Assembly: GCA_038087015.1 (NCBI GenBank)
Contig: JASBNA010000004.1
Coordinates: 744,001 to 808,000, forward strand
Source: Cerrena zonata
Lineage: Eukaryota; Basidiomycota; Agaricomycetes; Polyporales; Cerrenaceae
Length of the DNA: 64,000 nucleotides
Direction of reading: 5' to 3'
Shown: piece after piece, positions 10,276 through 21,347 of the stretch
How the letters are laid out: every line of letters begins with the position of its first letter
Position numbering within the stretch: the stretch's first letter is position 1
The notes under the pieces: model-generated
Told to the model about the DNA's origin: nothing
What the model saw: the letters and a program-made list of their open reading frames with translations, nothing else
The model's database searches: none
Made by a program: the position numbers and the translations under genes

Positions 10276-11434
10276 TTAATCACAATAACGTCCACCATTT
10301 ACACAAATCGTTTGTCCTGCACGAGTTTGAAAACATACTCATATTGGGGTAGATATCATGATGACTTACCGGTTGTGAAGTAGGCTTTTGGGGAAACCAA
10401 GTATGCGACCATCTCTGCAATTACTTCAGGTTCCGCGGCAGGAGTGTCTGCAGGCAGCTTCGCAGCCTGACATTCCGGGGTGAGCTTCAATATCAAGCGT
10501 CGATTAGGAACTTACCATTTTGGCCACAGATCCGGGACCACCATGCTTGTCATCATCGGGATGCGTACCTAAGATAGGTGAGTAAATCTCTAACCAATCG
10601 CGAATATACATACTCATCGCAGTTAAGATTACACCTGGTGCATATGCATTCACAGTAATGTTATGTGGTCGTAGCTCCAGTGCTGTTGTTGTACGTTAGC
10701 CTGACGGGTTGGTTATAAATCCGAGTCCCCAAAGAGTACTCACCAACCGACTGAGTTAATCCTCGGACACCAGCTTTCGATGCACTATAGAAGGCCATAT
10801 CGAATACACCTTTCATATGGCATTAGTCCGTATTGAACAATCTAGGTACGCAGCCTGAATTTACCTTGTTTCCCTGCCCCAGAACATGCACCGATAATTC
10901 TCCCACCTCGTCCTTGTTTGATCATTTGTTTGGCTGCATATTGATAACAGAATACCACTCCTAGCAGGTTTACATTAAGGACACGGTGAAAGTCCTCCGC
11001 TGTACCTACAAAACAACAGGTCGGGCTCAATTGCCATTGCAATTTGTGAGTTGAGGCTATACGTACAGTCAATGAAGGATTTGAACAAGGGTATACCGGC
11101 ATTTGCTACCATCTAGTGTGAGTCAATGTTGGTGCATGTTAATATTGGATTTGAAGGGACAATATGAACGCACGATATCCAATCCCCCAAAAACCTCAAC
11201 GCATCTATCTACGGCATTCTTTACTTGTTCCTCCACTGAGACATCGCCGGCAACATAAAAAGCTTTCTTCCCCTTCTCTTGTATCTTCTTCACGACGCTG
11301 TCCATCTGAAGCTCTTTCTCTGGAACATCGAGGATAACAATACAGATATCCTCTGAATCGGAAGCTAACCTAAGAGCAATAGCTTCACCTATACCTTGAG
11401 CTGCTCCAGTAACGAACGCTACACGGGGAGGCAT
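10276..11434 (-). CDS. Short-chain dehydrogenase/reductase (classical SDR)
   Basis: NAD(P)-dependent oxidoreductase of 257 aa in eight exons (introns 11113-11173, 11006-11066, 10810-10864, 10683-10743, 10569-10613, 10467-10515, 10317-10369; all phases close). The Rossmann motif is TGAAQGIG at residues 9-16. The NAG motif is present (VANAGIP), the catalytic serine lies in GACSGAG, and the YxxxK motif is YSASK. The C-terminus has LRPHNITVNAYAPG and ends TICVNGGRYCD. This pattern fits the 3-oxoacyl-ACP reductase or butanediol dehydrogenase-like subgroup; the substrate cannot be read from sequence. The ATG at 11434 is chosen because the family begins a few residues before the glycine motif. A duplicated promoter segment lies upstream. 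Confidence 0.9.
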
Positions 11435-11470
11435 GGTGAGTTGTGGGATAAGACAAGTTCTGGACAGGAA

Positions 11471-11575
11471 AGTCTGGGTTGGCCCCATCTTATATATCAC
11501 CTCGTACTGATAAAGTTGTACAAGACAGTCTGGGTTGGCCCCGTCTTATATGTCACCTTGTATTGATAAAGTCGT
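11471..11575. repeat. 56-bp tandem duplication in the SDR promoter
   Basis: Two head-to-tail copies of about 50 bp start with AGTCTGGGTTGGCCCC at 11471 and 11527 and differ at only a few positions. Each copy contains a TATATAA-like or TATAAG-like stretch on the minus strand, so the SDR has two candidate core promoters 56 bp apart. Confidence 0.8.
11490..11496 (-). promoter_or_regulatory. TATA box of the SDR gene
   Basis: TATATAA on the minus strand, 56 bp upstream of the start codon at 11434, inside the proximal copy of the promoter duplication. Confidence 0.5.
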
Positions 11576-11744
11576 ACAATGATGCCCCTTAACCGCCTTA
11601 AATCCCGAGTGAAAGGAATATATAGATATAATCCGCTTTAACGATACATTGTTTGGCTCGAAGTACACAGTACAGTTCTAGAACTACAGATGTGTTAGTA
11701 GCAGTATATGGAAGCGATCCGCCTACACCACTTACATGCAGTCC

Positions 11745-13158
11745 TCATGCGAATAGATAGTCATAAAATGAACGTTTCCCAGACATGTCCGAAGGCGGAT
11801 CTATTCTTGGAAGAGCTCTTGTAGGCAGCCTCCTTGCGGGAGACCGAGATGGCGATGAAGCGTTACGTCTCATCTGTAGGCTCTGTCGTTCCCACAAGTT
11901 GGCGCGGAGTGGGACTTGTCTAAGTCCGCGAGTTTCTACCAACGGAATGCGCCGTTCTTGTATGCTCAGCGAATCCACACTCGAAGTGAGTTCGTCACCA
12001 GCTTCGCCGTCACTATTTCCAACAACCGACCACTCATCTTCTCCAATTGGGGCAATGGGGACGATAAGAGGCGACGCTGGTGCACTTTCTGCAATGTCCG
12101 ACAATGCTCCTGTGCCTCTCCTTCCACCGGTGCCCTCAATATCTGAGTCAGGTTCGATGTCTGACCTGTCAGATACGAAGTCGCTTTCTGAGGCATACTC
12201 GAAAGTGGAGAGCTCGGAGTCGTCGGTGATGGGAGGGGTGTCCAACACCCTGACAGCGGTAAAATCGGGTCTGGTTACGTTGGGACGGAGAATGTACGTG
12301 AGCCGCTGACCAGAAACCTCTTTACCTGCATTTACAGGGGAAATGAGTATATGCGCTTGTATGGAGAGCACAAAGCGCATATATACTTACTGTATGATAC
12401 AATATTGTGGTATCTGGCGCAGCAGTGAACCACATAGCGAGCAAAGGCGTCATCCGTGATGGACCACACCAATTGCAATGGTGTTCGGGATAGTTCGGTG
12501 ATAACGTCTAGTGTCCCCACAGGAGAGCCAGACATGGTAACGTCGTCGACAGAGTCATCCGGGTTCAAGAGGACCCCACCATTTGTAAGCCAGGCTGTGA
12601 TTTCATGTTCTACTTCCTTCACGAGAGTTTCGGTGCGTGGACCAGACTTGCGTAGATCACGTCTCATGCCTTTGAGACTCAAGCTAAAGCGACCCGCATT
12701 TGCAGAAATTGGTTCCCGTGTAGTAGGGGTAGTTGATGGGACTGTGTTGTTTCGTGAAAGATATGGAGGAAGGGGTTCAGGGAAAGTAGTACGGGTACTT
12801 GGCGGAGGAGCGTTTAAGTCTTTCTTCGAAGCAGCAACTATATGTGGGTTTCCAATAAAGCGAGCTATGCCTCGAGTTAACGATTACAATTATTGGGGAC
12901 TTGGTGAGCAAGCGTACCGTTTTCCTTACGTCTGACCCATCGTTTCCCCTCTTTCTCGTCCCTTCGACTCTTCTTCGGAGCAGCGTATGGAGTAGATTCC
13001 GAGAGGTGTGATCTGCCAACCGCCATACGCAGATGGGAATAACGGTCTGAGAGACCAGGTGTTCGTAGGACCGCTGGGAATGACATAGGCACAGGGCCCT
13101 TATCTTCCAAGACAGACACTGGTGCCGTTGTCATTTGGGGTATAGTGGGGTTCTCCAT
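11745..13158 (-). CDS. R3H-associated N-terminal domain protein
   Basis: Conserved fungal protein of about 431 aa in three exons (introns 12865-12917 and 12326-12390). The middle shows the pattern I associate with the R3H-associated N-terminal domain: KRWVRRKEN joined across the intron to ARFIGNPHIVAASKKDL, followed by a basic block (MRRDLRKSGPRTET) and a long conserved segment ending in AFARYVVHCCARYHNIVSY. The C-terminal third is acidic and Ser/Asp rich (SDIEPDSDIEGT) and ends with basic, Pro/Arg-rich sequence. Proteins with this domain are presumed nucleic-acid associated; a separate R3H motif is not obvious here. The start is the first ATG of the first exon. No membrane segments. Confidence 0.75.
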
Positions 13159-13479
13159 GGATGTAGTCTATATAGAATATGGAATACAAGTTCGTCAAAG
13201 AAGTAAGAGATACTAACAAGCCAAGCAGTACAACGACGGACTGAGTCAAATGAAGTCAAGTGGAGGTGACATCTCGGATAGACCATTCGGGGACCGAAAG
13301 CCGAGCACTCCGCATTTGGATGTTACACTCCTGATTCGGAAATGTGACAACCATTTTTGGTCAAGTTACGCTTACCGGCTAAACTTGTACCTCATTACGA
13401 GGTGAACATCATATGATCGAGTCAGTACAGACACATATTCTGTGACCAGAACATGTTTGTATGAGATGCCTCACACTCC

Positions 13480-14168
13480 CTATGTTTTCCTTCCTTACTG
13501 ACCGTATCCTCGGTATAGCTGCCGCAGACCTGTCGTATTTCCATACGTTCATTATGACGCCACGCTCGAAGTCAGGACGACTTCTAATGGAGTAAACAAT
13601 CCCTTTCGAGGTATGTCAGACAGATCGCTATTCTTCCGTCATTCATTTCTCATTCCACACGCGGTATGCAGATCCTACACCTCGACCTTTTCATGCCCAT
13701 AGTGGTGGAGCAATGGAGAACCCTCCAGGAAATCTTCGCTCCTTTAGGGCCCACCCTGCAACACCTTACGCTAAGGCTTCCTATGAGCGAACCGAGTGAT
13801 AATGATGGTTGGTCAACTTGTAATTCCAATATCCGGGTGTTCATTGTTACTCATATAAAGAAAACATGTACTCTACAGTCCAAACAACTTCGCATGTCGA
13901 CCTTAACCTCATCACGTTCCACTTCTCAAATCTCCATTATGAAGAAGCATCCCTCCACTTGCTGCGAGGACCTATCTCCCGCAAGATACGCAAGATCACT
14001 CCAGATGCAACATTGACTTTGTCGGTCACTTGAAACCTCAAGATTTCAGCGAACATGATGATGTACTTGTTTCACCAATCCGAAGCGAGTTGGAAGAGGT
14101 GTTGGTGAGGTACTTTGGGGCTGTGACACTAAAAAAACGCCTAAAGCAGGGTTGCATCCGTATTTCCA
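13480..14168 (+). pseudogene. Decayed F-box/LRR-like gene
   Basis: Several coding-like blocks occur in order but in different frames: LHLDLFMPIVVEQWRTLQ and LGPTLQHLTLRLP at 13670-13800, then HVDLNLITFHFSNLHYEEA around 13895-13960, then after a frameshift at about 14025 SELEEVLVRYFGAVTLKKR ending in a stop at 14166-14168. Such leucine-rich strands with this kind of C-terminus are typical of basidiomycete F-box-like proteins. No intron choice I tried joins the first two blocks in phase, and the sequence before 13660 has in-frame stops. I therefore read it as a pseudogene; an unusual gene structure is the alternative. Confidence 0.45.
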
Positions 14169-14664
14169 AAGACAAATAGAAGAAATCTGTTGCGAGTTGA
14201 AAAGATATCGTCATACAGTGCTAACAATGTTTGGGATCGAGCATATTTACCTAGGTATCTTGACTATTGATCTCCAAATAGCTTGTGCGTCGTGCAGAGG
14301 TATGATTCATTCCTTTGACCATTCGCGAAGACACAATCGTTTATAACATTTAGATGGCACTCTTGCTACTCAAATTGCAGTGGTCATTTTGAGTAATTTT
14401 TAGCGCCCATTAGGGAAACACTGGTCACGGAGTGCGAAAGGCTTATGTTACACAAAATTGTATCGGGTGTACTCTCCGTCACGCGTTATGACCATACGTT
14501 TTCCGCCTACCGAAAAAAATGGCTCATTCAGCCTTCATTGCGCATAATAGACAAGACCTGAGCCAGGACTCGGAGGCTGTCCCCAAATCAGATTTCCTCG
14601 ATTTCCGGCATGTTCGTTTTTGGAAATCAATCTAGGCCGTGGTTGCTTGCTAACATTTTTGTTG

Positions 14665-14935
14665 TACCCGCGTGGGCAGTTCATTACTCTGTGGTGCATG
14701 CAAACCCCTAGTGCGTAAACCTTTGTTGCTGGACCCGCGTAATTGAAGCTTTATTCGACTCGGTAAGGTGTCAGCCCCACACCGACGGTCATGCTTTGTA
14801 AGTTTCGACTCAAGTTATCTGCCACCTTCCGTTCCTGGTTCAATTAGTCCCAGGTTACGATCGATGGCGACAACTTGGAGGCTTCGTGGAAGCTCACAGT
14901 ACACAATGACATTGGCTTTGAAAGCACTTCACTTA
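14665..14935. repeat. Dispersed repeat B, copy 2
   Basis: Similar in the same orientation to 6866-7095, sharing TACTCTGTGG, CACCGAC, TTGTAAGTT, ACTCAAGTTA and CAGGTTACGA in order. It lies upstream of the DFR-like gene. The palindrome seen at the end of copy 1 is not conserved here. Confidence 0.5.
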
Positions 14936-15051
14936 GGCACCACTCTGTGCTGAGAACAAATCAAGTAGTCTAGCTACCCGATGCCCGTCGGCATTCGCAA
15001 GCCATGCCAGAATTGTAGGTAAAAACGACGCGTATGTCTTTTCCTCTAATC

Positions 15052-15058
15052 TATAAAA
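15052..15058 (+). promoter_or_regulatory. TATA box of the DFR-like gene
   Basis: TATAAAA, 70 bp upstream of the ATG at 15122. Confidence 0.6.
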
Positions 15059-15121
15059 TGCGGGAAACAATGTCGTTCCAGTCAACAGTAATCCAACTTA
15101 CCCCTTCTCTTCCAAACCGAA

Positions 15122-16521
15122 ATGTCTAGTAAAGTTGTTCTTGTGCGTACTTCCATTAAAATGAATGGATTCAATGTTAATCAAATATTTACTAGGTAAC
15201 CGGTGGAACCGGCTTCATGGGGGGACATATCCTCCACCAGCTCCTTGCTGGAGGTCAGCGCGTCCGAGCGTAGGTCTCTCATGATGTTCTAGCCTTCGCT
15301 CTGCTAACTAAGTACCTAATGTAGAATTGTTCGGTCTGGAAAAGGAGACCAACTCAAGGAAGCATACGCTCAATACGGAGACAAGTTTGACACCGCCGTC
15401 GTCGATGACTTCGTCAACGGTGATTTCACTCATACATTCCAGGGTGAGTCCGTTGAACATTGCCATTACACCCACGTCTTCATCGATTATTGTACAGACG
15501 TCGATGCGGTCATCCATGCCGCCGCCCCTATGCCTACTAGCATCAAGAGTGCGGAAGATGCTTTGAAGGTGATTGATAATTCATTCTTTGCCCCACAGCT
15601 CAACAATACTGATGCACGTTTTAGACTGCCATCGACGGCACATTGAACATCTTCAAGCAGGCCGAGAAGGCAGGCATCCGGAACTTCGCTTACACCAGCA
15701 GTGTTGCCGCACTCAATATGGAAGGACCTGCTCCTATTACTGACCAATGTACGCCCCTTATTCTTTGCATGTGCTCGTTGTTGACGTTGACTCAACCTCA
15801 TCAATTCTAGCTTGGAATCCTATTACCAAGGAGTATGCGCTGCAAAGTGTACGTATCATTTTTGCAAACATTCTCATCTATATTCATAACCTTCTGATAG
15901 GATGACCCATTCGTGATCTATGTGGCTGAAAAGGCCCTCGCTGAGAAGGCGGTATGGGAGTTTGTAGAGGAGCATCCTCACATTGAGATGTTGACTGGTG
16001 AGTTTGGCATACTGTCTATCTTTTCTATACTCAACAACCTATTTCTTTTAGTGAACCCACCATTCTTCTTTGGGCCGTTTGCTCCGAGTTACCGAAACGA
16101 CAATGCCAACCAGGCATCGTTGTCAACCAACGGGTTCATCTACTTACTCCTGACTCCCAACGGCACAGCCCCTCCTGCTCCCTATGCTGTCGACGTTCGG
16201 GATGTCGCCAAGGCCCTCATCCTCGGTCTCAAGGCACCCCCGACTTCGCAGGTTGGTCGTAAACGAATTATACTCAGCAGCGAATGGTTCAGCGGCAAAG
16301 ACGCTGTGGAATTGATCGCTAGTGCTCGTCCCGAACTCAAGGACCGCTTGGCGAAGGCCGCATTTGATGCACCTCCTGCTCCGAAGTCCACTTTGGATGT
16401 CAGCAGAGCCAAGGATGTCTTGGGCCTGGAACTCAGGGATTGGAAGGAAACCATTCTTGCCACGGTCGATGATTTGATCAAGCTTGAAGGTACATGGAAG
16501 GAGAAGGGGATATCAGTTTAA
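15122..16521 (+). CDS. NAD(P)-dependent DFR-like ketone/aldehyde reductase
   Basis: Extended short-chain dehydrogenase of the dihydroflavonol-4-reductase / yeast GRE2-like group, 337 aa. Eight exons join in phase (introns 15143-15195, 15270-15324, 15444-15497, 15569-15624, 15749-15810, 15849-15900, 15998-16051). The cofactor motif is VTGGTGFMGGH near the N-terminus, with the VIHAAAPMP strand, the TSSVAAL serine region and YVAEK as the catalytic YxxxK. A VNPPFFFGPF segment and a C-terminal substrate domain follow. All key residues are present. The enzyme should be cytosolic and reduce a carbonyl with NADPH; the substrate is unknown. A relic of a sister copy is at 3119-3295, so the family has duplicated in this region. 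Confidence 0.9.
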
Positions 16522-17258
16522 TCTTAATTATTAAAGAGTCTCGTATTCCACCAAGCTGTCGGGTTATATGTTAGATATTGGATGTGATCTTATCTCAAGG
16601 TGTATCTCCAACCCCGATCATGGAAAGAAACATGAAATGGATTCACCCAGGTGCAGTACAGTCTGGAATTATTACGACAGGTATATTGAATAATGGCCTG
16701 AAATGCAAGCCGTAGGTTTTGTGAAAGCGCTATAATATGAGAATTGTCCGACAAAACCGAAGAAATAGAACGTAGTAGTACGGACAGATACAACCATAAC
16801 TACACTACAGTGTAAGCCTATTGCTTTCCTTCTTTGTCAAAAAGCAAAACGATGGAAATATCTTTTACACTACTACCTATCTCACAAATACGACCATCAA
16901 ATGTTGGGTCTTAGAATCGGGGCGCCAGCCTGTTTAAGTCTACCTAAGGGAGACTAGGGTTAACTTAGTCAGATCGGAAACCTTCATTTATAGAATGAAG
17001 CAAGGAATCGTGACACAGACTCTTAAGACAACTTCAAGATTTGGTCATTATGTGAAACCTACCGCCGTGAGAACTGGCTAGAGATTAACACCAACGCAAC
17101 TTAGAGAGGTCTATCGAACACCGTAATAATTCTGAGGCTACAAATACAACGTCTCGGTCACAACTGAAATTGAGAGCACTGGCATACGAAGATGCGGCCC
17201 GGAGCGGTCTACTTCGTGTAGCAAGACAAGGCTTGGATGAAGCGGCCGTCTGCACCAT
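16522..17258. other. Intergenic, convergent 3' ends
   Basis: Lies between the 3' ends of the reductase and the lectin gene. No coding or structural signal seen. Confidence 0.5.
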
Positions 17259-17947
17259 TCAATGATCAGCGAGTGCATGACTTGAGGAGAAAATATCAAA
17301 CGTACTGCTGTTCAAACTGCCAGCAAAGGCGACTACCTCGCCGATAACACGGAATGCAGTTGAGGTGCGCGTGGGGGCGAAAGGACCTAAGCCAATTTAG
17401 TATCCCGGTATGCCACAAGCACATAGGGGAAATTTACCTGCAATGCGGGCGATTCCAGTGCTCTTGTTAACAATGATAAATTGGAGCTGGTTGATGCTGC
17501 AGAAAGGCGTGAGGACTACATACATCTCAAGGAGACGCGATGGACGGTATTACCTAGTAGTGCCGTAAACACTAGACTGGAACCCATAGTTTCCGCACAC
17601 ACCAACAATATTTTCGTCGGCTACGGTTTGTCAAGGTTAGTTGGCATGAGCTCACCGCTGAGGGCGGAGACCTACCTGACAAAGTGACGGTGACTTCGTT
17701 GCCAGTACGCCCACCGTGGGTTTCCGTCTTGGGACCACTAGCCGTCTCGTAGGTGATCGTCAATCCGTCGAGGACTTCACCATAATTGACGATGATCTTG
17801 GAGATCCTGGTGATGTTGGGTCCGGCCGCTACCTCAGACTGAGTGAGTACTGTACAACGACAATCACGGTGCGTGCTCACAAGTCAGATCATTGAAGGAG
17901 GGCGTGCCAGCGTTGCCAAAGGTAGGGCTTTGAGTAGGAGTGCTCAT
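17259..17947 (-). CDS. Jacalin-related lectin
   Basis: Small beta-prism lectin-like protein of about 160-165 aa without a signal peptide, so probably cytoplasmic. The exon chain reads from FGNAGTPSFNDLT through ITRISKIIVNYGEVLDGL, YETASGPKTETHGG, VGVCGNYGFQSSVYG and LQFIIVNKSTG to FRVIGEVVAFAGSLNSS. The strand order, GG-containing loops and the GxYG / LQFxxxNKSTG / FAG pattern fit jacalin-type lectins, known in mushrooms from Grifola frondosa. The frame closes only if the first intron is very short, about 31 bp (GTGAGC to TTGTACAG). Other introns are of normal size. Sugar specificity cannot be read, and a role in storage or defence is inference. Confidence 0.7.
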
Positions 17948-18019
17948 GTTGACTGAATGCTGAGAGGTTGGAAGTACGAAGAGGCTGTTGTTGTGTGTCC
18001 AATGGCCTGTAGAGAGGTG

Positions 18020-18027
18020 TTTATATA
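18020..18027 (-). promoter_or_regulatory. TATA box of the lectin gene
   Basis: TATATAAA on the minus strand, 73 bp upstream of the start codon at 17947. Confidence 0.55.
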
Positions 18028-20395
18028 TTATTCAGGTCAGCCCTCAGAACTGAAATGGTATCGAGGTAGTCAAATCTGTATGCAATGGGAAGAGAACCGA
18101 CCAGAGTGACTGGCACTCGGGGAGAACAGTTCTGAAGGTGGAGCGAGAGTGGGATCAGTTGAATGGTTGCAAATAGTTCCAGGGGACATTCTGTATGAGC
18201 ATGGTGTAACCGATACGTCAAAGGCAGCCTCATGATCTAACACACAAGGTCGCCGTTTGAGTATATAGCAGTCGCATCGACTTCAACGGATGGACATGAC
18301 AGCTTGCTGTGATGGGAGCCGATCAGATTGACTGGCATTCACCTCAGAAGTTGTAAACCATGACAATTACACCATCTTTTTACGCACGATAAACCAATGC
18401 AGGAACAGATAAGACGTTTTGTATCTCGCTTCGATGCTCTAGAGCTGCTCACGCACTGCAGAAAGTCGCGCCACAGGACGTATTTCAAAGATAGGGAGTA
18501 GATAGGGCCACCTTCAGGCAACATCCATGGTCGGTTCGAGGTACAGCCTGAGAATATGTTTGTGCAGTTGGTGGAGGGAGAACGCGTGTAGTAACACTCC
18601 ATGGAGGCTGCACGTACTGGAGTACATCGGTGGGAGTGACCTTGAGATATCGAAGTCAAATCGGTGGTTCAGCTCAAAGGAGCCCGGTTTTACACACTAT
18701 GACTATAAGGAAACCTACAATCCCAGTGAGTGCTGAAGACGACAAGTTGATGTAAACAAACCGTTCGAAAAAAAGGCAGACCAGCTGCCCTCCCCCACGT
18801 GGCCCACATCAGGACATGTTTTAGCCGATGCAAAATAATTGTGTATGGTGACTTTGTGACAATGTAATGACTTGATGACCTTATCCCAATTCGTACACTA
18901 CTTTCGTAATGATTGTCGAAAGGCCGGAACTGTGACGCAAGCAACGTTCAAGTTACCGCCAATCCTCTAAGGGGTTTGCCCGATTTGATCATGAGATTCC
19001 ATATATGGAAGTCGTTCTGCCATCAAAACAAACCTGTCAAGAAACCGATTAGAACACCGAACGTCGAGGCACCCAATTTGCTACCTTTCTCCCATCAGGC
19101 CTCGTCAGGTTTATGTTATGACCATAACATAACCAAACACTTTGCAGACGAAACAAAGCACTTACGGAAATAACAGACGCAGGCACGCCGGTTTCCCGGT
19201 CCCGAGAACATACAACTCCACTCGTAATGACACAACACATCCGTTCCCGCATCACCCCACCCACATGACCGCATACCTGTACGGCATCCCCATAACCAAA
19301 GACCGGAACTCCTATTCCGTCGACGATCTCTCCAAGCCTAGCTTGAACCATGCCCATACTAGTAGAACACCGGATACAAAGATGACATTCGCCGAAAACC
19401 AATTCCGGATGCAAATCTATGCATCGGAAATCCGCAATGAAAAACGATGCAGTAAGTATGCAACGATTCATTTCGGGATAGGAGTATGTAACACCTAAAC
19501 GGAGGTACCGGACACCATCGGTAACACCGGTCAATTTACCTCGGTCATTTCTTTAGTAATTTCCTTAGTCCGGTTTTGCTTAGTCTATCAGTCTATTAGT
19601 ATATCGGCATATTAGTATATTAGTCATTTACCACATTGCGTTCAGCGGGACCCTTTGTGGCTGTAACCCACTAGAGGTTAGCTTTAATAGAATAGGATTA
19701 GAGTATACGTAGACTTTTTGAATACCGGTATGAACGCTTAGTAGGTTCATTCATTCATTCATTGGTCTCACCCGGGGAGGATGTCGTTGTATCATGATGA
19801 TACGTATGACCCGGGAAAAGGGTCAAAGTTTCATGCGCCGTGCGGTAACCTTGAGTTTAATATCATGACATAAGGCATAAGGAGATAGATGGATCTGCGT
19901 CTACGCACACATATTGTGCGTGCATTCCATACAATAGACACTCACTGGCAGGCATGGAGGAGTCACACCTCAGGGCGAGTCGCTGGAATGTGATCACTGG
20001 CAATAACCCTTGATCCTTTTGATCCTTTCCGAGTCATTCGGCCCTATCATCGATTCAACAGTCATCAACGCATACTACAACCCTATCACTGAATACCAGT
20101 ATAGACGCACCACGGAGACGGAGATGGAGAAAGCTTGTTCATTTCATTTCATTTAGTCCTTATCGTAGCCTCCATCAGTATGACGAAGGGAGAAAACGCA
20201 AAAACTCAATCTCATCAGATTCCGGAAGACTAAAAAGTGAAATGGGGAGAGACATACCGATGAGCGGAGGCGTGCGTCGAAACACTAGAAGTAGTGCTTT
20301 AGTGCGAACAAACTTCACGGACGTCACAAGTCAACATCACAAAGTCAAACACACTCACACGACATTCAGGAAGTTAGATCACCGTGCATATGCAC

Positions 20396-20434
20396 AAAGC
20401 ACGAAGACAAAGCACGAAGGCAAAGCACGAAGCA
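20396..20434 (+). repeat. 13-bp tandem repeat, three units
   Basis: Units of AAAGCACGAAG plus two bases (AC, GC, CA) follow each other without gaps. Confidence 0.8.
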
Positions 20435-21347
20435 CGACATATAAAAGCTCAAAAAAGCTTTCTATTAAGCATGTATGACCTCAAGAGACTAAGTAAAGGA
20501 TCAGGCAGGGGGGAGGGGTACCGATATACCGATAAGAAATTACTACATCAGACACTAAGAGACAGAGAGAGAAGAGACGAGCAAGAAAACGAAAACTTAT
20601 GATACGACGGGACTGTACCACGAACAGAATAACAAAAAAGAAGGAGGAACGTGGGAGCAGAAGAAATGGAACAAGCGGAGGGCGGAGAGCAAAAAAAAAG
20701 GATGAGAAGGGACAAGCAACTGACCAAAAACGGGGATTTTCGAAAACGAACAAGAAGGCAGGGGTGTGTGACAAGAAGACCTAAACATACAACAACATGG
20801 CCATAAAACGAGGTAACAAGTACACTGTGAGCAAGAGGAGTTTTTTTAAGAGAAAAAACCACTCCATGCGAATATCTTTCGAGTTTTAACTTTAATTTCT
20901 GGTGTAGGTGGGAGAGAGTGTAGGAAGGGGTGCGAGATGGGTGAGAGGGTGAGATAAGTTAATCCGATGACGATGATGGGCATGGGAGAATGGTGAAAAA
21001 AAATGAAGAACAACGATGAGGGAGCAAGGTATGAAATGCACTGTAGAATGGAGAGAGGGAGAACTGTCTGACGGGAGAACATAGAAACAATAATGGGGAA
21101 TGTCACGAGAAAAATGTGTGTATGGGAGTCGATGAAGCTTGCGATTATGTATCGATGGACCTGCATAGAGAGACAACGAAGCAACGAGCGTGGAGGTGTT
21201 GTGACAGGGGAGAGTTGGGAAGTCAAGAGTTGAACTTGACGGCGTACCGCAGTAGGACGGTGTCGCGACAGTAAGGGAACGCTTTGATAGGCAAAGCGAA
21301 CCCGAGAAGCGACGTTGAAGACGTAGTTGACCTCGGGTGCGAGATGT

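Larger units (their letters stand above)
14169..15121. other. Intergenic with dispersed repeat
   Basis: No gene is supported. The right half contains repeat B copy 2, and the last 70 bp hold the reductase promoter. Confidence 0.5.
17948..21347. other. Gene-poor stretch, lectin to Zn2Cys6 regulator
   Basis: Open frames up to about 160 codons occur here on both strands, but none has family motifs or joins to neighbours. Simple repeats are present: four TTCA units at 19746-19763 and a threefold 13-bp repeat at 20396-20434. The part from about 20470 to 21340 is purine-rich on the plus strand, which opens artificial Ser/Phe-rich frames on the minus strand. It includes the 3' UTR side of the regulator. 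Confidence 0.5.

Noticed and set aside
11785..12309. 174-codon plus-strand frame
   Set aside because: Antisense to the C-terminal exon of the R3H-associated protein, which has a coherent splice structure.
19586..19630. TATTAGTATAT-type short repeats
   Set aside because: Low-complexity AT-rich sequence without a defined unit or flanking structure.
20481..21226. Several overlapping hydrophobic Ser/Phe/Leu-rich minus-strand frames
   Set aside because: Purine-rich plus strand opens all frames at once; no signal of a real membrane protein.
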